Assembly: GCA_024741835.1 (NCBI GenBank)
Contig: JAENRP010000342.1
Coordinates: 1 to 38,515, forward strand
Length of the DNA stretch: 38,515 nt
Reading direction: 5' to 3'
Origin: Diplocarpon mali
Lineage: Eukaryota > Ascomycota > Leotiomycetes > Helotiales > Drepanopezizaceae
A program made the position numbers and the translations under genes. Shown here in pieces: positions 31,960-38,515 of this stretch. Numbering within the stretch: position 1 is the stretch's first letter; the number at the start of each line of letters is the position of its first letter. The notes below the pieces were generated by a model. The model did no database searches and was not told where the DNA came from. It was given only the letters and a program-made list of their open reading frames with translations.

Positions 31960-33322
31960 TAGAAATAAGAATTTTAGAACTGGACTTAACTTACCTCTTA
32001 TTAAAATGATTTTAGAAACTGCTATTAAATAAACTGCCTAAACGCTTAGCGTAGCCTCTTTGGAATTTTCAGAATCTTTAAAGGACTCTCCTTTAGCTAA
32101 ACGACCTATTTTAGCTTAACCTTTAAGAAGGATAGATCGTTTAATAGCTACTTTAGCTAATTTGCAATTTGAAATTAAAGGATTACGCACTCGCTTAGAC
32201 TCTTTCCTTAATAACTTAAAGGAGCTAGTTCTTAACTTCTTTATATTTATATACAACTGTTTTAGAAATAATAATATAAGGAAAGACCCTATTCCTATTG
32301 CTCTAAAGACGATTAAGAGAGCTATTAGATAGATTTAATAGCTTATCTTAAATGAGTTCGCTCCTATAGATATTATTTAATTCTTTAATAATTATAGAAG
32401 TTAAAAACCTAGTCTTTTAAATGCTAAGTAAGACTATTTTATCTTACGAGAAAGAGAATGCGAAGAGGAATCTATTGATTAGGACATTTGTAATTATAGC
32501 AACGTGCCTTAATTAGTCATTCTTAACCTTGAGCTTAGAGAATAATATAATATTCAGATATCCTTTATAATAAAAACTCGCTTTCGATAGTATCTTCTTA
32601 GTGTAGGAATCGAAGGGAGAAGACTTTGCAACCTTTATATTCGCTCTCTTTTAGTTTACTATAGTCTTAATTATAAAGGATTTAATATTAATAAAACTAT
32701 TAAATACCTTAAACTTCTTTATACAATAGAAGATATTGATCTTTTTCTAATCTACTTTGATAATCAATTCTTTATCTCTTTAAGGATACGCAAATCTAAC
32801 CTATTAATAATAAAGGCATCTTTAGGTATTGCAAAATTCAAAGCTAATCTTAAAGCCTTAAAGGCGTTAAAGCCGATTGAATAGAACAATTCTTTCTTTT
32901 CGATATTATTAAGTAATAAATAGTAAGAGGAAATAAAGGAAGAAGGGTTAATTATAATACCTGAACCCTTCGGATGCCGCTTCTTAACTAACAATTTTAC
33001 TACTAATAATAGTGCTTTTATAAGTATATTCCTCTTTATTATAAGATAAAAAGTAAAGATATACCTTTATTACTTCTACCCTATAAATAATGCGACCTTT
33101 ATACCTTCTTATTTTCTCTATAATATAATATTTAGCCTTACTTAATAAGTCCTTTAGATATATTATAAACTCTACCTCTTAGCTATAATAGCGAAAAGTA
33201 AAAGAGCCTATTAGCTTATAGCCTACTTTGAACTTCCTTAATTAATTGGCCTTAGTCTTTATAATTAAGTCGTTTTAATAAAGAGAGATGCAAGTACTAT
33301 TAATAAAGAAATTCCGATTTTC

Positions 33323-33345
33323 ACTTGCGGTCCTGGCCTATAAGT
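33323..33345. repeat. 23-bp palindrome, copy 16
   Basis: Arms ACTTGCGGTCC / GGCCTATAAGT. Gene A frame: T-C-G-P-G-L-stop-V. Homologous to copy 20. Confidence 0.85.
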
Positions 33346-34207
33346 CAATTTTATTAAAAAGCAAGTCTTAGATTATTAGATCCTACTAATTGGATAAGGG
33401 CCAGCTTTTAAAAGCCTTAATAGGTAGGTCGGCTTTTAATTAAATATAAAACTCATTCTATCTATAAAGAAGATAAGTTAATAGACTTCTTAGGCACTTG
33501 GCTTAAAATCTCAACTAGCTTATATAATTGTAAAAATGAAGTAAAAAGAGATCTTATAGCCTATTATTAATAATAGTAACCCTGTTATAGTGATAATAAA
33601 ATAAGGGCACCTTTTTAAAATGCGCTTAGACAAACTTTATAGAATTAGAGGCTTTATAGCCTTTTGCAATAATTATATAGCTATTTGTAATAAGAATACC
33701 TTAGAATATAAGACTCGAATCTCCGATCTTATCTTTTTAGTCTTTGCTCTAGAGTAACCTTTAATGCCTTAATAGATTAATATAAGTAGAACTACTATAC
33801 CTTTCAAAGTAGCTTTTTATCTTAAGAACTATAGCAGCCTCTTTAAAGCCATTATTAGTCAGCGCTCTTAAACGGATCCTTTTATTATAACCGAAGTATA
33901 GGAGTTATTCCTTTTTAATAAGGACAAATTGAAAATCCACTTTATAAAATATAATTAAAAACTTTTTAACGCCCTTATTAAGGCTTAGACAAATGTTATA
34001 AATACTAAGTCGCTTCTTTATAAACTTAAGTCTTAGGGATAATGCGATAAAGTAAATGCTATCTAAGAGCCTAATGCACTAATTAATAAAGGCATTATTA
34101 TAAGAAAATTCGGAAAAGAGACGAACTAAGACGCTAGTATAGTATTAGACCCTGATTTAGGAACTAATCTCCTGTTTTTACCCTTAAGCTTAGAAACGCT
34201 AAGACTG

Positions 34208-34230
34208 ACTCGCGAGCCTAGCCTGCGAGT
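34208..34230. repeat. 23-bp palindrome, copy 17
   Basis: Arms ACTCGCGAGCC / AGCCTGCGAGT. Gene A frame: T-R-E-P-S-L-R-V. Homologous to copy 21. A possible decayed copy follows at 34241-34263. Confidence 0.9.
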
Positions 34231-34417
34231 GAGGTTGGACTCGGCTGGCTTAAGCCTATAAGATGGTTCGAATGAACCTCGGTCACTTGAATTAAAGAAA
34301 ACGCCAAAAGGTAAGAACTAACGTAAGAGAAGAAGACTCTAAAGTGATAATAGAACCGATAATTGAATTGAGTAATCTAGAGAATCTAGCTTATTACCCT
34401 TAAAGAAGACCATTTAA

Positions 34418-34880
34418 AGGACTTACGAATTCGAGTTAAATCTTTTTAGGATTATCTACTTCTTATATACTAGTACCTCTTTATTCTCTATTTATTATTC
34501 TATTTTATATATATTCTTTACTCTACTTTATTCTTTATATGATTTATTCTTTAATTATTTCCTTTATATACAATTTTCTAACGCTTACCTTTGAAATATC
34601 ATCCTTACCTTTAATAATTATCATTTACCAATTATAGGTCCTTATATACGTTATACCCTACTTTTGTTCCTACTTCCAGCCTCTTTATGCCCACTTTTCC
34701 TTTGTGCACTAGTGCGACTCTAAACTCTATAAATAAGCCTCTTCCTACATTATAATTTTACTTTTTTTTACTTCTCTTTTCAACCCTACTAGACCTATAA
34801 TATTAGTACTACTACTATTATCTTTCTATTATCAATCTTTTTAAGTATAAGCCTACTGTATTATTAATCTTTCTTAAATA
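34418..34880 (+). promoter_or_regulatory. Intergenic region with likely promoter of gene B
   Basis: A strongly pyrimidine-rich interval. TATAAATA lies at 34728-34735, followed by CT-rich sequence (cttctcttttcaaccc). This is the arrangement of fungal promoters and leaders. No coding sequence is seen. It suggests that B had its own promoter. Confidence 0.5.
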
Positions 34881-35813
34881 ATCATCTCTTTATTTAAAGC
34901 TACCTCCCCTATTAAATAATTCATTATAGTACTATTAACTATAAGTAAAAAGGCTATACCTAAGAAGAATATATCAGTTGTTGCCTTAGGTAGCAAGTCC
35001 TTAAGTACTATTAATAATAAACTAATATTAGAGGGAGGGTTCTTATGGGATAGTAAGTCACTAAGATTATTAGAAGATATAATGAGCACCTATAGAACGT
35101 TAGGTAAGACCGAATAGTAGGTATTTCTAAATTTATCTATTAAGGTGCTTAACTATAGAATTTCTACTGTTAAGGAAGGATTCTTAGGTTTTAATGATTT
35201 TTTAAATAAGGAACTTTAAGGCAAAGGTATTAATTGTAAAAAGTTTTTATAAGAGTATTAGAAGTATGCTAATTCGGTTGATTTGTTTTAAAAGAACTGA
35301 AATAAGAAAAACGAGTGTATAAAAAGACTAATACAGTTTATAAGCGGAATACGTAGAACGCTCTTTTAAAGCCACTTTATAAATGATATTACTACAAATA
35401 ATACTTTACAAGGACTTAGTAAGATTTTTAAAATATACTAACTAGTAGCCAAAGCTATATAAGTATTAAATCATTTCACTATCTAAGAAGGTATAAAGAA
35501 GTTGCAAGGAAATAGTATATAGAGTAGAAAATTTATTAGATTCTTAAGTACTATTATATACTCTACTATTCAAACTATAAAGGACAGCCCTGCTTAGTAT
35601 AATAATTTTATACTCCTTAACTAAACTATTCTAGATACGCTTAGCCTATAATAGTCATAATGCGGTCTACTTATTATAAAAGAAAAGATAATATATCTAG
35701 CTGAATATACTATAAACTACTTCAATAATGAAATAGAGAGATAGGAATTTATTATACCTACTATCTTAAAGCTACTACTACCTGCGGTAGGATTAATAGA
35801 CGAGCGCGATTTG

Positions 35814-35836
35814 ACTCGCGGGCCTAGCCTATAGGT
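35814..35836. repeat. 23-bp palindrome, copy 18
   Basis: Arms ACTCGCGGGCC / AGCCTATAGGT, followed by AGAATT. Gene B frame: T-R-G-P-S-L-stop-V. A degenerate counterpart may lie at 31808-31830 in A. Confidence 0.9.
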
Positions 35837-35999
35837 AGAATTAGCATATAATAAAGAAGTCTATAAGCATAAGGTGCTTATGATATTAGAAATACAAACT
35901 ATTAACTATTATAACTTTAAAGTATTAGACTCAGATATATTTGAATCACTGTCTTTAGAAATGCCTAGAACACCTTATATACTAGTAGTAAAGAAACTG

Positions 36000-36022
36000 G
36001 CTCGCAGGCCCAGCCTATAGGT
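36000..36022. repeat. 23-bp palindrome, copy 19
   Basis: Arms GCTCGCAGGCC / AGCCTATAGGT. Gene B frame: A-R-R-P-S-L-stop-V. Confidence 0.9.
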
Positions 36023-37229
36023 TAGAATACGTAATAATATAGACTTGGAAGATAAGCTAATAGATAAAGTGGATAGCCCTATTACTAATGTATTAGAAAT
36101 TTTTAATAACACTAAGAAGGATACATCTAATATTATATAGACCTTTCCTAAAGATCTGCAAAAGTTTGTTTTAAAATTCTATAAGTTTATAATAAAGCGT
36201 TTAAAGAAGGAAAACTAAGGAGATGTTTTATTAGTATAAGAGGCAATGGCAAGAGCTATTAAATAGATTATGAAATTGCAATAAGACGAATTTACCTTAG
36301 ACAATATTATATAATTCTTTATCAATCATAAGAAATCAAAGGGCGATTACTATATGCTTGAGGAGAAGCCTAAAGACACTATAATAATGATCTCCATAGA
36401 ATGTTATTAAGTCCCTTTTAATATTAAGATAATACTATAGTATAGTGATAGATTCAGAGTCATAGTGATATTAGAAATAAAGACTCGCTTAAGTAAATTC
36501 GTAATAGGGATATTTAGAGACTTCTATTTTAAGAAATTTTATACTCTTTATAAATGATAATATGCATTATACTATAGACTAGTATTAATAAGCATTACTA
36601 ATAAAGAGGTATTATCTAATATCTATAAATTTTATATTACTCTTAATCTAAAACTGTTCTTATTATACCTTAGAAACTATACAATTATAGCTACTAGCAA
36701 TAGAATGGCCAATTAGGTTAAGAAAGATATATTATTAGGTTTCTCTAAGTTCTAAGTAGCACCTAAGGCCCTTAAATTGTTTTATAATATCGCTTGGACC
36801 CCCGCTTAGTATAAGACTATATTAATTAATAATACCTTAATATCGCTCTATAGTAAAGGCTTTTTAAATATACTTAAGCTGCTTAACTATGCCTTTCTAA
36901 GCGCTATGCATATATATGGCCTTGGCTATTATAGAAAGAATTCATTTTTAATATTAGTATAAGAGGAATTGGAAATGTATTAGTATTATTTTCGGAATTC
37001 TAATAAAAAACTTTCGCCCCCTTTCGCATTTCTTTATAATATAACGTATAGCTTAATATAATAAACTCTAAGAATGCACTATAGGCTATATTTTAGTGCG
37101 CTATTAACTTATTATAAGTCTTTATATAAGTTGGTAATATATCTTAAGCTTATATAGTTTATAAGCATTAACTACTATTTGAGAATTATTACTACTAAGA
37201 TTAACGCTAACTTGCGATTTGTTAAATCG

Positions 37230-37252
37230 ACTCCTAGGCCCGGCTCGCGGGT
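37230..37252. repeat. 23-bp palindrome, copy 20
   Basis: Arms ACTCCTAGGCC / GGCTCGCGGGT. Gene B frame: T-P-R-P-G-S-R-V. Confidence 0.9.
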
Positions 37253-38051
37253 CAACTCCCTTAATAATAGAACTATTGACTATTATATGATTCCTACTGT
37301 AAAACAATTGATTAGAGAATTTGCTATATAGGAAAAGTCTTACGAGTCATCTATACTTATATCCTATTGTCTTAAGAACTCTTAATAGATCTTGTTAAAT
37401 CTAGCGCAGAGTGCTATATAATGAAAAGAGCTAAATACTAAGGAGAAAATTGTCTTAAAGGAATACGTTTTAAATAATACTACTCTATTCTTAGTATTTA
37501 TAAGATAAGGTACATTTGTTGATCTCAATTTAGAATAGGAACTTAGAAAGGGCGGTTTTTTAATTATTAGTAACAACTATACAGAAGTTGTTAGTAATGA
37601 TTTACTTAAGAATAGCATTAACTTAGAAGATTTTCTTATTAACTTACTTAGTATAAAGAGACTAAGTATAGCAAGATAGGGTGTAGTAGGAGAATCTTTT
37701 ATAAAGTTTTATATAACCCTTAAGATAACGAAAGGCGGTCTATTATCAGAGGCCCTTATAGGTAGAAGATTATAGAATAACCTATTAGTAGTAATAGCTA
37801 TAAAGGAGTTGTTCTCAAAGGATATAGCATAACTAATAATATATCTAAAGAAATATAAGTAAGAACTTTTTAACGATTTTGCCAATACTTAAAAGCTAGT
37901 GCAACAACTGGAACTATAGTTATATAACGATAAATCCTAGGCTAAGATAAAAGGCACTAACGATAATATTAAGGCTAATAATATAATTGATAAGACAATT
38001 CTTCTTAAGAAGTATAGCATTAAAAAGCCTTATATAAAAACCCCTGATATA

Positions 38052-38074
38052 ACTCCTAGGCCTGGCCTGCGACT
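38052..38074. repeat. 23-bp palindrome, copy 21
   Basis: Arms ACTCCTAGGCC / GGCCTGCGACT. Gene B frame: T-P-R-P-G-L-R-L. Confidence 0.92.
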
Positions 38075-38399
38075 TAATTTGGAGAAAGGCAAGGCTAAGG
38101 AAGTCGTAGCTGTGGAATCTCCTACCGCGTCCCCCTTAGTAGCAGATAACTCTTTAAAGGATAATAATAATAATAAAGAGGATAATAACAATAACGCCGC
38201 GATATAAGTCTCTCTCCCTATTAGTAGAAGCTATTAAATTATACTAGCATCTTTACGAAATACTAAAGCTCTTATAATACTAAGACTGGACTCTTCTAAT
38301 ACTAATAGCAAACTATTAAAAAGAAGTAAGCGCTTTATAAAGAGAGTATTATCTGGTAATAGTTCTTCCTATCCTTTAAAGAGAACTAAGGAAAATTAA

Positions 38400-38515
38400 T
38401 ATTTAGGTTAATACTATTTTTAATTATTTTTACAACTCTATAGCTTATTTATTTGTTTTGCTAGTTTCGTTTTCTAACTCCTAGGCCCGGCCCGTAGGTG
38501 AAAAGTGTATAAAAA
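38400..38515. other. Sequence after gene B
   Basis: Short AT-rich end of the window carrying one palindrome copy (38477). Confidence 0.5.
38477..38499. repeat. 23-bp palindrome, copy 22
   Basis: Arms ACTCCTAGGCC / GGCCCGTAGGT. It lies 78 bp past the gene B stop, so it is non-coding as far as can be seen. Confidence 0.9.

Larger units (their letters stand above)
31091..34417 (+). pseudogene. Uncharacterised gene A, RIP-mutated, about 1,108 codons
   Basis: The start is the ATG at 31091 (MPLKNL). One frame continues to a TAA at 34415-34417, broken by many TAA/TAG and rare TGA codons, with no frameshift apparent. I recognise no family. It is collinear with gene B. Shared blocks include STYAALRDIE vs STYRTLGKTE, IAKAIQILNFFII vs VAKAIxVLNHFTI, and LKELVLNFFIFI vs LQKFVLKFYKFI. 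Further blocks are RAIRxI...NEFAPIDII vs RAIKxI...DEFTLDNII, and the basic tail SSLLPLKKT vs SSSYPLKRT. Hydrophobic and charged residues alternate as in a helical, probably non-secreted protein. Three palindromes (31937, 33323, 34208) are in frame. It could be a host gene family or an accessory frame of a large element. Confidence 0.72.
34881..38399 (+). pseudogene. Uncharacterised gene B, paralogue of A, about 1,170 codons
   Basis: One frame runs to a TAA at 38397-38399, interrupted by TAA/TAG. Alignment with A begins before the first preserved in-frame ATG (35082), so the original start lies upstream, and 34881 is a rough limit. Besides the blocks listed for A, YNITYSLI...LRMHYRLYF aligns with A's YNIIFSLT...YYKLYL. 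The C-terminus has an Asn-rich stretch (DNNNNKEDNNNN, about 38160-38195) and a basic end (KLLKRSKRFIKRVL) that could bind nucleic acid. Four palindromes (35814, 36000, 37230, 38052) are in frame. No family is recognised. Confidence 0.72.

Noticed and set aside
4445..38499. Palindromes as transcription terminators or a CRISPR array
   Set aside because: They are not followed by T runs, are scattered rather than regularly spaced, sit in reading frames, and the genome type is eukaryotic.
1..38515. tRNA, rRNA or intact host genes
   Set aside because: I saw no cloverleaf, no rRNA motif and no long open frame on either strand. All similarity is to retroelements or to the decayed A/B pair.

Overview
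The window looks like a repeat-dense, AT-rich block of a filamentous ascomycete (Pezizomycotina) genome. This is inferred from the element types (chromoviral and other Ty3/gypsy, Ty1/copia, Tad1-like LINE) and from mutation like repeat-induced point mutation (RIP). No intact long gene survives. Recognisable proteins are full of in-frame TAA/TAG, catalytic Asp codons have become Asn, and the two LTR pairs I compared differ almost only by C/T and G/A transitions.

Layout. 1-456 is flank, possibly a transposase relic. 457-~17513 is a copia element on the minus strand, split by two later insertions. The first is a complete chromovirus (2522-9628, minus, 267-bp LTRs, TSD ttata). The second is a complete gypsy element with 134-bp LTRs (9891-16565, plus, TSD tatac). 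A 36-bp assembly gap (17514-17549) lies just inside the right copia LTR. 17550-22148 holds two 5'-truncated Tad1-like LINE copies joined head to head. 22149-~22980 is the 3' end of another chromovirus with a tandemly doubled 219-bp LTR unit. 23265-~30800 is a third gypsy element (plus; gag, protease, RT, RNase H, integrase) whose 3' LTR is not seen.

31091-38399 contains two diverged tandem copies (A and B) of a protein of about 1,100 residues that I cannot assign to any family. They align along nearly their whole length. They may be duplicated host or accessory genes, or extra frames of a larger element.

The most unusual signal is a short GC-rich palindrome dispersed through the AT-rich DNA. 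The half-site ACTCGCAGGCC is followed by one base and then its reverse complement. I count 22 copies, every one exactly 23 bp. They lie in the chromovirus (5), the copia LTR (3), the third gypsy element (6), copy A (3), copy B (4) and just after copy B (1). None was seen in the 134-bp-LTR gypsy element or the LINE. Eighteen copies lie in or beside decayed coding sequence. Sixteen of those are read in the same phase of the host protein, on either strand, giving Thr-x-x-Pro-x-x-x-Val. Three sites are shared at homologous positions by copies A and B. This resembles the in-frame palindromic elements of Rickettsia (RPE), but is much shorter and in a fungus-like genome. I know of no description of it.

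All coordinates and frames were derived by eye. Domain borders are approximate, and no database search was run.
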